Below are positions 22,494 through 33,700 of a DNA stretch of 64,000 nucleotides, one piece after another (the stretch's first letter is position 1; each line of letters opens with the position of its first letter). Origin of the DNA: Aquila chrysaetos chrysaetos (Eukaryota; Chordata; Aves; Accipitriformes; Accipitridae). Made by a program: the position numbers and the translations under genes. The DNA lies in assembly GCF_900496995.4 (NCBI RefSeq), contig NC_044018.1:29965825-30029824 (forward strand), in the 5' to 3' direction. Below the pieces are notes generated by a model. That model was not told where the DNA came from, made no database searches, and worked only from the letters and a program-made list of their open reading frames with translations.

Positions 22494-24312
22494 GTATAGG
22501 GATGCCAGTATGGGGTGCTGGTGCCAGTATAGTGGTCCCAGTCCCCAGTGCCAGTATGGGGGTCCTGGTGCTGGTATAGGGGTCCCGGTGCCAGTGCCCA
22601 TATGGGGGTGCCGGTGCTGGTATAGGGTGCTGGTACAGGGTTCCAGGTGCCAGTATAGGGGTCCTGGTGCCGATGCCAGTGCCAGTATAGGGGTGCTGGT
22701 GCCAGTATGGGGGTCCTGGTGCCGGTGCCAGTGCCAGTATAGGGGTGCTGGTGCCAGTATAGGGGTCCTGGTGCCGATGCCAATATGGGGGTCCCGGTGC
22801 TGGTATAGGGTCCTGATGCTGGTATAGTGGTCCCAGTGCTGGTGCCGGTATAGGGGTCCTGGTGCCAGTATGGGGGTCCAGGTGCCGGTATGGGGGTCCT
22901 GGTGCCTCTATAGGGTCCCAGTGCTGTTATAGGGCTCCTGGTGCCCGTATGGGGGTCCCAGTGCTGGTATAGGGTCCTGGTGCCGGTATGGGGTGCTGGT
23001 GCCCGTGCCAGTATAGGGGTCCTGGTGCTGGTATAGGGGTGCCGGTACTAGTATGGGGGTCCTGGTGCCGATATAGGGTCCCGGTGCCAGTATGGGGTCC
23101 CAGTGCCTGTATAGGGGTGCCGGTGCTAATATGGGGGACCTGGTGTCACTATAGGGTCCCAGTGCCGGTATAGGGTCCTGGTGCCGGTATAGGGTCCTGG
23201 TGCCAGTGCCAGTATGGGGGCCCCGGTGCTAATATGGGGTCCCGGTGCCGGTATAGGGGTGCCGGTGCTAATATGGGGGTCCTGGTGCCAATATAGGGTC
23301 CCGGTGCTGGTATAGGGTCCCGGTGCTGGTATGGGGTGCCGGTGCTGGTATGGGGTGCTGGTGCCCGTGCCAGTATATGGGTGCCGGTGCCAGTATGGGG
23401 GTCCTGGTGCCAATATGGGGTCCCGGTGCCAGTATAGGGGTGGTGCTGCTAGTATGGTGGTCCCGGTGCCGATATAGGGTCCCAGTGCTGGTATAGGGTC
23501 CCGGTGCCAGTATGGGGGTCCTGGTGCTGATATAGGGTCCCAGTGCCGGTACAGGGGTGCCGGTGCTAGTATGGGGGTCCTGGTGCCAGTATAGGGGTGC
23601 TGGTGCTAGTATGGTGGTCCCGGAGCCGATATAGGGTCCCAGTGCTGGTATAGGGTCCCGGTGCCAGTATGGGGTGCTGGTGCTGGTGCCAGTATGGGGG
23701 TCCCGGTGCCAATATGGGGTCCCGGTGCTGGTATGGGGTGCCGGTGCTAATATGGGGGTCCTGATGCTGATATAGGGTCCCAATGCCGGTATGGGGTCCT
23801 GGTGCTGGTGCCAGTATGGGGGTCCCGGTGCCGGTATGGGGTGCCAGTGCCGGTGCCAGTATGGGGGTCCCAGTGCCAATGTGGGGTCCCAGTGCCGGTA
23901 TAGGGTCCCGGTGCCGGTATGGGGTCCCGGTGCCAGTATGGGGGTGCTGGTGCTAGTATGGTGGTCCCGGAGCCAATATAGGGTCCCAGTGCTGGTATAG
24001 GGTCCTGGTGCCAGTATGGGGTGCTGGTGCTGGTATGGGGTGCTGGTGCTAATATGGGGGTCCTGGTGCTGATATAGGGTCCCAGTGCCGGTATGGGGTG
24101 CCGGTGCTGGTATGGGGTTCCCGGTGCCGGTATGGGGTCCCGGTGCCGGTATGGGGGTCCCGGTGCCGGTGCCAGTATGGGGGTCCCGGTGCCGGTATGG
24201 GGTCCCGGTGCCGGTATGGGGGTCCCGGTGCCGGTGCCAGTATGGGGGTCCCGGTGCCGGTATGGGGTCCCGGTGCCGGTATGGGGTGCCGGTGCCGGTG
24301 CCGGTATCGGGG
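22494..24312. repeat. 19/20/26-bp minisatellite (GGTGCCGGTATGGGG family)
   Basis: About 90 degenerate copies of GTCCCGGTGCCGGTATGGGG. Steps of 19 or 20 bases reflect four or five G; 26-base variants duplicate GTGCCA. On the minus strand it reads as repeating WHRDPIPAPGPYTGTG-like peptides, which is an array artefact. It ends directly at a CpG island. Confidence 0.9.
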
Positions 24313-24560
24313 CCGGGGCGGGGGGGGGGGGGGGGGCCGCGCCGAGCGCCGGGCGGGGCCGTTCCGCGCCGCTCGCCCTGACCGCGGCACCGGCCCCGGT
24401 ACCGGCCCCGCCCGCCCGCGCCCCGGCCCCGCCGGGCCCAGCCCCGGCCCCGGCACCACCCCCGGCATCACCGGCATCACCCCCGCCACCACCGGCACCA
24501 CCGGCATCGCCCCCTCCGGGCGCGGGGCCCGGACCCCCCCCCCAGGTACCGGCACCGGGG
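24300..24560 (+). promoter_or_regulatory. CpG island, possible MAP3K12 promoter and non-coding exon
   Basis: Dense GGGGCGGGG/GCCCCGCC sequence with a G run at about 24318-24335. A CAG/GTACCGG donor-like site lies at 24545/24546. A non-coding first exon of MAP3K12 ending here would fit the family gene structure. There is no transcript evidence, and the downstream palindromic region at 25.2-25.5 kb is an alternative. Confidence 0.3.
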
Positions 24561-24759
24561 CCGCGGCGGGGAGGCCCGGGGGGGGGGGGGGGGCGGCACC
24601 GGGGAGGGGGGGGGGTAGGACCAGGGATGCGGCCGGGATGGCGGGGGGGGGGGGGGGGGCACATGTTCCCCTCCCCCCCCCCCCCCGGACGCCCGGGTCC
24701 TCCCCGGGGTTCGGTGGGGCCTGGGTTGGGGGGGGGGGGGGATGGGACACGAGCGGCCT

Positions 24760-25200
24760 TTTGCACACGCGTGTGCCCCCCCCCCCCCCCCCCACCCCGC
24801 ATGTGTGAGCTGCTCTTGCACGCGCGGGGGTAGCTCCGTGCACACGTGTGACCCCCCCCCGCCCCTTTGCAGACGTGCTTGCACCCCCATGCACTCGCGT
24901 GTGCCCCCCTTGCACACGCGCGTGCAAGGCCTGCAGGTGCATCCACGCATGCCGGCACCCGTGCGTGTGTCCGTGTCCCGTCCCCCCCCCCGCGACACGG
25001 ATGTGCCCCCCCCCCGGCACGCTTGTGCATCCCCTTTGCACCCGCCTGTGCAAACACTTGCACACGTGTGTGCACCCTCGCGTGCCTCTGCACACGCGTG
25101 TGCAGCCCCTCCGCGCGTGTGCAGCCCTCACAGGCCTGTGCACCCGCTTGCACACGTGTGTGCTCCCCCCCCCCGCCCCACGCACCGCCGTGTGCCCCTC
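24760..25200. repeat. TGCACACGCGTGTGC palindrome-rich repeat
   Basis: Repeated CACGCGTGTGC / GCACACGTGTG elements separated by C runs. Many are self-complementary. A related, weaker TTGCACGC repeat follows at 25826-25965. Between 25540 and 25820 I see only GC-rich unique sequence. No gene is supported. Confidence 0.65.
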
Positions 25201-25232
25201 GCAGCCCGTCCCACTCTCCCCGCCCCTCCCCG

Positions 25233-25516
25233 TGTCGCGACAGGCCGCCATATCCCGACATGCCATGTCGGCGGGGGCGGCGCGGGGGCGCTCTCTCCCA
25301 CCCCCGCTCCCCTCCTCTCAGCTCCGCTCTGTCGCGACACGCAGCCGACGCTGTCGCGTGTCGTGACAGACACACACCCTTCCCGCCTCCCCCCCCCGGG
25401 TCGCTGTTTCCCCCGCTGCTGCCTCAGTTTCCCCGTTCGGACCCGCCGGGGGGGGGGGGTGCGGGGGGAAGGTTCCATCCCTTACCGGGATGACGTCACC
25501 GCGTGACGTGATGTCA
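25233..25516 (+). promoter_or_regulatory. Palindrome and CRE cluster upstream of MAP3K12
   Basis: TGTCGCGACA palindromes at 25233-25242 and 25330-25339 and a variant at 25359-25368. An inverted repeat CCGACATG/CATGTCGG lies at about 25255-25272. A full CRE, TGACGTCA, is at 25491-25498, followed by GTGACGTGATGTCAC at 25503-25517. These are promoter-type motifs without tandem repetition. Which gene they serve is not shown; MAP3K12 is the nearest downstream. Confidence 0.45.
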
Positions 25517-25989
25517 CCACGGGGGGGACACGACACCTGGAGGGGCGGGTCGTGTGTGTGTGTGTCCCCGGGCCCGGACGCCTGGGTCCTTCGGGGTGAC
25601 GCTAAGCCCCGCCCACGCCCCCCGCGGTGACTCACCCCCCCCACCTAATTTTAGTGATGACCTCATCCACCGGCTCCACTGTTGCCATGGCAACTCCCCC
25701 CCCCCAAATTTTCAGGGGAGCTGGATCAGGCCTGATCCCCCCCCCCAGGGACCCCTCAGCCCCTGGGGCCCCCCCCGGACACGTGGGTCCCCCACCAGCC
25801 CTGCCTCAGTTTCCCCTGGCACGTTTGCACGCCTCGTGTGGCCTTGCACGCCCTCTTGCACGTTCTTGCACACTCCCGCACACTCTTGTGCACACCCTTA
25901 CGTGCCCGTACGCCCTCTTGCACTCATGCATCCTCTCGCACGCTCGTGTGCCCTCTGTGCATTACAGCCCCCCCCCACGTCCCCCCCGG

Positions 25990-27640
25990 CCTAGTGGGTG
26001 CACACGCATAGGAGTGCACACGCGGGTGGGAGGAAGGGTACATGTGTGCACACACACAAACTGGGGGTGCACACACAGGAGAGGGCGTGCAAACACATGT
26101 AGGGGTGCACACACGTGTGCAAGGGGCTGCAGGTGCCTGCAAGGGGTGCCCAGAGGTGCAGGGCTGCACATGGGGGTGCAAGGGGGGGTGCACGGGTGCG
26201 TAAGGGTGCATCTGGGTGCAAGGGAGTGCATAGATGTGCTGGGGGTGCACACACATGTGGGGCTGCAGACACGGGTGCAAGGGGGTGCAGAGCATGCGAG
26301 GGGGTGCATGTGGGCACAAGGGGTTGCACATGTGGAACTGCTCACATGGGTGCAAGGGGAGTGCACAGGCACGTGGGGCTGCACACACGTGTGTAAAGGG
26401 GTGCCCATGCATGCAAGGGGGTGCACGTGGGTGCAAGGGGGTTCACATGCACATGGGGCTGCAGACATGGGTGCAAGGGGGTGCACATGTGTGTAAAGAG
26501 GTGCCCACGGATGCAAGGGGGGTGTACACACACACACACGTGGGGCTGCACACGAGTGCAAGTGGGTGCACACACATGTAAAGGGATGCCCATGCATGCA
26601 AGGGGCTGCCCATGGGTGCAAGGGGGTGCACACACATGTGGGGCTGCAGACATGCATGCAAGTGGGTGCACATGCATGTAAAGGGGTGCCCATGCATGCA
26701 AGGGGCTGCCCATGGGTGCAAGTGTGTGCCCACGTGTGTAAAGGGGTGCCCACGCATGTAAAGGGGCTGCCCATGGGTGCAAGGGGGTGCACACACACAG
26801 GTGGGGCTGCACACGTGGGTGCACATGTGTGTAAAGGGGTGCCCATGTGTGCAAGGGGGTGCGCACACGCACACATGGGGCTGCAGACATGCATGCAAGT
26901 GGGTGCATATGCATGTAAAGGAGTGCCCATGCATGCAAGGGGGTGCCCATGGGTGCAAGGGAGTGCACACACGTGTAAAGGGGTGCCCATGCATGTAAGG
27001 GGCTGCCTGTGGTTGCAAGGGGGTGTGCACATACACATGTGGGGCTGCAGATGTGGGTGCACACACGTGTAAAGGGGTGCCTATGCATGCAAGGGGCTGC
27101 CTATGGGTGCAAGTGGGTGTACACGCGTGTAAAGGGATGCCTATGCATGCAAGGGGCTGCCCATGGGTGCACACACACATGGGGCTGCATGCACGAGTGC
27201 AAGGGGGTCCACATGCATGTAAAGGGGTGCCCACAGGTGCAAGGGGGTGCGCATACACACACACGTGGGGCTGCACACATGGGTGCAAGCGGGTGCACAC
27301 ACGTGTCAAGGGGTGCCCATGCATGCAAGGGGGTGCCCATGGGTGCAAGGGGGTGCACACACATGTGGGGCTGCAGACATGCATGCAAGTGGGTGCACAT
27401 GCATGTAAAGGGGTGCCCATGCATGCAAGGGGCTGCCCATGGGTGCAAGTGGGTGCCCCCGTGTGTAAAGGGGTGCCCACGCATGTAAAGGGGTGCCCGT
27501 GGGTGCAAGGGGTTGCACACACACACACACGTGGGGCTGCACACACGGGTGCAAGTGGGCGTGCAAGTGGGTGCCCACGCGTGTAAAGGGGTGCCCATGC
27601 ATGCACGGCGCTGCCTGTGGGTGCAAGACGGGGTGCACCC
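25990..27640. repeat. TGCA-rich higher-order minisatellite upstream of the MAP3K12 start
   Basis: Built from roughly 26-base elements such as AAAGGGGTGCCCATGCATGC, AAGGGGGTGCACACACATGT and GGGGCTGCAGACATGCATGC. A block of about 200 bases starting at 26583 is almost repeated at 27306, 723 bases on. Long alternating purine-pyrimidine tracts (CACACACACG, GCATGCATG) could adopt Z-DNA. The array stops just before the acceptor of the first MAP3K12 coding exon (exon start 27672). Confidence 0.85.
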
Positions 27641-27708
27641 CCCCCCGGTCCCGCTGACACCCCTCCCGCAGGCCGGGGGGCGGCGGGGGGGCGCGGGGGG
27701 CCCCCGCC

Positions 27709-30700
27709 ATGGCCTGCCTGCACGAGACGCGGACGCCCTCGCCCTCGCTGGCGCTGGCCTCGGACGGGACCCCGGAGCAGGAGCTGACCCCCACGCAGTG
27801 CGTGCTGCGCGACGTGTTGCCCGCCGCCCCCGCCGCCCCCGCAGCCCCCCCGGAGGCCTGGCCCCGTCGCGGGCCCCCCCGGCACCCTGACCTGGGTTCC
27901 GAGGGAGCGGGACCCCTGGCCGCCGAGGCCGCCCACCTTCGGTGCCAGGCGGGTGGGGGGTTCCTGGAGGGGCTTTTCGGCTGCCTCAAGCCCGTCTGGA
28001 CCATGATCGGCAAAGCCTACGCCGCCGAGCACAAGCACCCCCAGGAAGGTGAGGGGGCACGGGGCAAGGGGGGGGCAGCATGGGTGCTATGGGGCTCGGA
28101 GGGGGCAAGGGGGCCAGGAGGGTGCTACGGGGCTGGGAGGGGGCAAAGAAGGGTGCTATGGGGCCAGGAGGGTGCAAGACGGCGAGGGAGGGTGCAAGGG
28201 GTCGGGAGGGTGAAGTGGGGGCAAAGGAGGGTGCTATGGGTAAAGAAGGGTGCTATGGGGCAGGGATTGGGGTACTGGGGTGCAGGAGACAACAGGGGTG
28301 GCAATAGGGCGGGAGAAGGGGTGCAGAGGAGAGTGCCACAGTTCCCGGAGGGTGCGGTGGGACAGGGATGGGGCAAAGCAGGGTGCAGTGGGGCAGGGAG
28401 TGGGGTGCAACGGGGCAGGGTGGGAACAGTAGGGCTGGGGTGAGGGTGCCAAGGTGGGGGCTGCACCCTGGGCACGCCAGCATGCGGGTGCCGTGGGTGT
28501 GGGTGCACCAGGGGTGCCGGTGCGCGGGTGCCATGGGCATGGGTGCCCGCAGACCCCTGGGAAGTGCCCTTCGAGGAGATCCTGGACCTGCAGTGGGTGG
28601 GCAGCGGGGCGCAGGGTGCCGTCTTCCTGGGCCGCTTCCACGGCGAGGAGGTGGCCGTGAAGAAGGTGAGGGACCTCAAGGAGACCGACATCAAGCACCT
28701 GCGCAAGCTCAAGCACCCCAACATCATCACCTTCAAGTGAGCGTGGGTGCAGCTGGCACCGGCGTGGGGCACGGGCACGGCGTGGGGCATGGACGTGCTA
28801 TGGGCATGGGGACACCGTGGGCACAGGGCACGGACGTGGCACGCGGCATGGTCATGCCATGGTCATGGAGTGTGGAGGTGGCATGGACAAGCTGTGGGCA
28901 CGGGGCATGGACGTGGCACGGGGCATGGACATGCTATGGGCATGGAACATGGACATGGCATGGGCAAACCATGGGCGTGGGGCATGGAGAGCATCATGGG
29001 CATGGAGAGCACCATGGGCACAGGGCATGGACACAGCATGGGCATGGACATGGTATGGGGCATGGACGTGCCATGGGCATGGGGCAGAGACATGGACATG
29101 GCATGGGCATGAGGGATGGAGGCATGGACATGGCATGGCCATGGACACGGCATGGGCTGTGGACACGCCATGGGCAAGCCGCGGACAGGGAGGACACCAT
29201 GGGCACAGGGCACGGACACGTCATGGTCATAGGCATGAATACAGCATGAGGTGTGGTCATGCCATGTGCAAGCCGTGGGCATGGGGAACACCATGGGCAC
29301 AGGTCATGGGCATGGGCATGAACACGGCATGGACATGCCATGGGCACAGGCATAGGGGTCATGGATGCAACACGGGCATGGGACACCAACACGGCTTGTG
29401 CACGGGGAACACCAGCATGGCATGGACCTGGGTGGGCAGGACACGGCACGGACACGGGGCACTGACACGCCATGGGCACGGGGCACACTGGCATGTCCCA
29501 CGTGTGGCACAGGGGACGGCCACACATGGGACAGGTCTGTCACAGGCGGGACACTCTCAGGGCAGGGCGATGTGGGCGCAGATGGGTGCCCCAGTGCTCT
29601 GGCGCTGATGGGAGCCCCGATTCAGATAGGTGCCCCAGTATCCCACTGCTACTGGGTGTCTGGGTGCAGATGGGTGCTCCTACTGCTAACGGGGGGGGGG
29701 CTTGAGAGCAGATGGGTGCCCCAATTCAGATGGGTGCTCCTAGCGCTGATGGGGGAGGCTTGGGTGCCCCAGCACGGATGGGTGCTGGCAGGTACCTGAG
29801 TGCAGATGGGTGTCCTGGAGAAGTTGGGTGCTCCGGTGCAGCTGGGTGCTGCCGGGTGCCCCGGCTGGCCAGGCAGCGGGTGCTGAGGGTGCCGCTGTGC
29901 CCGCAGGGGTGTGTGCACCCAGGCACCCTGCTACTGCATCATCATGGAGTTCTGCGCCCAGGGCCAGCTGTACGAGGTGCTGCGCGCCGGGCGCAAGGTC
30001 ACCCCCTCCCTCCTCGTCGACTGGTCCATGGGCATCGCCGGCGGCATGAACTACCTGCACCTCCACAAGATCATCCACCGCGACCTCAAGTCGCCCAAGT
30101 GAGCGGGGATGGGGGCTCAGGGAGCACCCATGGGTGCTGGGGTGGGCGCCCCAGGTGATGGCGTGCCCGCGATGGTGCCGTGCCCGTGGTGGGGACATGC
30201 ATGTGGCGGTTGCATGATCGCGGCAGTGCCATGCCCTTGGTGGTGCCTTGTCCTCGGTGGCTGCATGCTGGTGACAGTTGCATGTCCATGGCAGTGCCAT
30301 GTCCTTGGTGGTGCCATGTCCATGGTGGTGCCGTGCCCATGGCAGAACAGTGCCCATGGCAGCGCCATGTCCATGGCGGTGGCATGTCCGTGGTGGTGGC
30401 ATGTCCGTGGTGGTGACATGTCCACGGTGGTGACATGTCTACGGTGGTGCCATGCCCTTGGCAGAGCAGTGACGGTGGTGGTTGCATGCCCATGGCAGTT
30501 GCATGCCCATAGCAGCGCCATGTCTATGGTGGCTGCACATCCATGGCAGTGACGTGCCCATGACAGTGCTCTGCTTATGGCAGTGCAATGACCTTGGTGG
30601 TTGCATGTCCGTGACAGTTGTATGTCCACGGCAGCACCATACCCATGGTGGTTCCATACCCATAGCAATTGCATGACCATGATGGTGCCATGCTCGTGGC

Positions 30701-33700
30701 GGTGCTGTGTTCGTGGTGGTGGCGTGCCCACAACAGGACCACGCTTACAGTAGTTGCATGCCCGTGATAGTGCTGTGCCCATGGTGGTGCCACGTCCATG
30801 ACGGTGTTGTGCCCATGGTGGTGGCATACCCATGACCCGATGATGCTTGTAGCAGTTGCATGCCTGTGGCGGTGCTGTGCCCATGTCATTGGCGTGTCAT
30901 TGGCGTGGTGCTGGCGTGGTGCTGAGCGGGTGCCCCCCAGCATGCTCATCACCTACGACGACGTGGTGAAGATCTCGGACTTTGGCACCTCCAAGGAGCT
31001 CATTGACAAGAGCACCAAGATGTCCTTCGCCGGCACCGTGGCCTGGATGGCACCCGAGGTCATCCGCAACGAGCCTGTCTCCGAGAAGGTTGACATCTGG
31101 TGAGGACACAGGGACCTCGGGGACATCGGGGACACGGGAACCTTAGGGACACCAGGCAGTGGTGGTGGCACTGGGGAGACAGCAACACAGGGGGCTTTGA
31201 GAGGCAATGGGGACAGTGGGGGGCACAGGAAGCATTGGGGACAATAGGAACAGGGGACATCAGGGACACATGAAGCCTCAGGGACACTGCAGGGGACCAG
31301 AGATGGGGACATTTGGGATACCAGGAGGGACATTGCAGGGACAGGGAGATCAGGGACCACAGAAGCAGCAGGGAACACTGGGGACACCAGCATGGGCAGA
31401 AGGAGGGAGGGGACCCGGGGGGGGGACCAGGGCACAGCAGGAGGACACTGGGGGTGCCCAGCCGTGGGTGACAGGGGCCACGGGTGACATCATTGCCCCC
31501 AGGTCCTTCGGGGTGGTGCTGTGGGAGCTGCTGACGGGTGAGATCCCCTACAAGGACGTGGACTCGTCGGCCATCATCTGGGGGGTGGGCAGCAACAGCC
31601 TCCACCTTCCCGTCCCCTCCGGCTGTCCTGACGGCTTCAAGGTGCTGCTGCGCCAGTGCTGGTGAGTGCACCCACGGGGACACCCCACCATGGGGACACC
31701 CCATCTGGGGACACCCCACCTGGGGAAATCCTGTTGGGGACACCCCACCTGGGGACACACTGTGGGCACCCATGCCATGGATGGGTCATGCCATGGGGGA
31801 CCTGCCATTGGCACCCCAATGTGGGCAGTGCAGGGGGGGGGGACCCCTGGTGATAGGGGGACACCCACCCTGGGGGTGCCCCCACCCTGGGGGGTGCACC
31901 CATGGGCATCCCATGCCAGGCTGCACCCCGTGTGTCTTGGACACCCCATGTGTCCTGTGCACCCTTCTCTGCCCGTGGTCCCAAAAAGGCTCGGCACCCA
32001 CCTAGCACGCCCCCCAGCACCCAGCCGGCCCCCCCTGCCCGCACCCAGTGCCGTGCCGCTCCCTCCAGGAACAGCAAGCCGCGGAACCGGCCGTCCTTCC
32101 GCCAGATCCTGCTGCACCTCGACATCGCCTCTGCTGACGTCCTCTCCACCCCCCAGGAGACCTACTTCAAATCCCAGGTACTCAGCACCCCAGGACCTCG
32201 GGACCCCCAGCACCTCAGGACCGCTGGCACCCAGGGACCCCCAGACCCCCGGGATTCCCGGCATCCAGGAACCCGCCAGCACCCTGGGACCCCCAAACCC
32301 TGCAGGATGCCTACTTCAAATCCCTGGTACCCAGCACCCTGGGGACCCCAGCACCCCAAGAGCCCCAGGATACCCCAGCACCCAGGAACCTGCTTCAAAT
32401 CCCAGTGACTGTGAGGGCTGGTGCCAAGCAGTAGTTGGCGTCCAGGGTATCCAGGCCCAGTATATCCCAGTGCCTACAGTAGCTGCACCCGGGTAATCCC
32501 CGTGCCCGGAGTACCTGGTGTCTGGGGTATCTCATGCCCATGGTGGCTGGCACCCACAGTAGCCAGTGCCCGGGGTGCCCGGTGCCTGTGCTACCAGTGC
32601 CTGGGGTAGCCAGTGCCAGTGTTGCCCAGTGCCCACAGTAGCTGGTACCTGTGGTGCCCAGCACCCATGGTAGCCGGTGCCCAGTGTGCCCGGTACCTGC
32701 AGTACCCGGTGCCTGGGGTGCCCAGTGCCTGCAGTAACTGGTGCCCAGTGCCCATGGTAGCTGGTGCCCGTGTGCCGCAGGCGGAGTGGCGGGAGGAGGT
32801 GAAGCTGCACTTTGAGAAGATCAAGTCAGAGGGGACATGCCTGCACCGGCTGGAGGAGGAGCTCATCAACCGCCGGCGCGAGGAGCTCCGGTGGGGCCCG
32901 TCTGCGGGACACGGGGACACTGGGGACAATGGGGTTCTGAGGACCAGCTGGGGATACTGGGTGCACTGGGGCATCAGGGACATATGGGGGACCAAGGGCA
33001 GGGGTTATCAGGGGGTGCTGGGGTACAGGGAGGGCTGTTGGGGACCTGTCCCTGTGCGTGGCGGGGTGCGTGTGCCGATGCCATACGTGCCCTGGGTGCC
33101 AGGCACGCGCTGGACATCCGGGAGCACTACGAGCGCAAGCTGGAGCGCGCCAACAACCTCTACATGGAGCTCAGCGCCCTCATGTTGCAGCTGGAGCTCA
33201 AGGAGAAGGAGCTGCTCAGGTGAGTGGACACCCCACAGCCACGGCCAAACCTATAGGCACTCCATGGCCACAGCCAAGCCTATAGCCAGCCAATGGCCAT
33301 GGTCAATCCTGTAGCACCCGTTGGCCATGGCCAACGATCCCATAGCCAGCCCATGGCCACGGCCAACCCTATAACCACCCCATGGCCACAGGCAACCTTA
33401 TATCTACCCCAAAGCCACCCTATGGCCAACCCTATATCTACCCCATGGCCAACCCTATGGCCATGGCCAACCTTGTATCTATCCCATGGCCAACCCTATG
33501 GCCATGGCCAACCCTGTATCTATCCCATGGCCAACCCCATGGCCATGGCCAACCCTGTACCTATCCCATGGCCAACCCTATATCTACCCCATGGCCACGA
33601 CCACCCCTATACCCATCCCATGGCTCCCCTGAGCCCATGGCCAGCCCTTACCCACCCCATGGCCACCACCCCAAGGCCGTGGCCACCCCACGCCGCCTCC

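Noticed and set aside
18082-22783. Open frames of 650-1,336 codons on both strands
   Set aside because: They are translations of the 53-bp array: all frames are open, the peptides repeat with a 53-residue period, and no splice sites, start context or conserved domain supports them.
22988-25375. Long minus-strand frames rich in TGTP, WHRDP and HTRV
   Set aside because: They follow the 20-bp and CACGCGTG repeat arrays and GC-rich sequence; no gene family is recognisable.
25627-27598. Cys/His/Met-rich frames (CMHGHPFTCV, GCKGVHTH type), superficially like zinc-binding proteins
   Set aside because: The Cys and His come from TGCA and CACACA repeats; spacing follows the DNA repeat and both strands show it.
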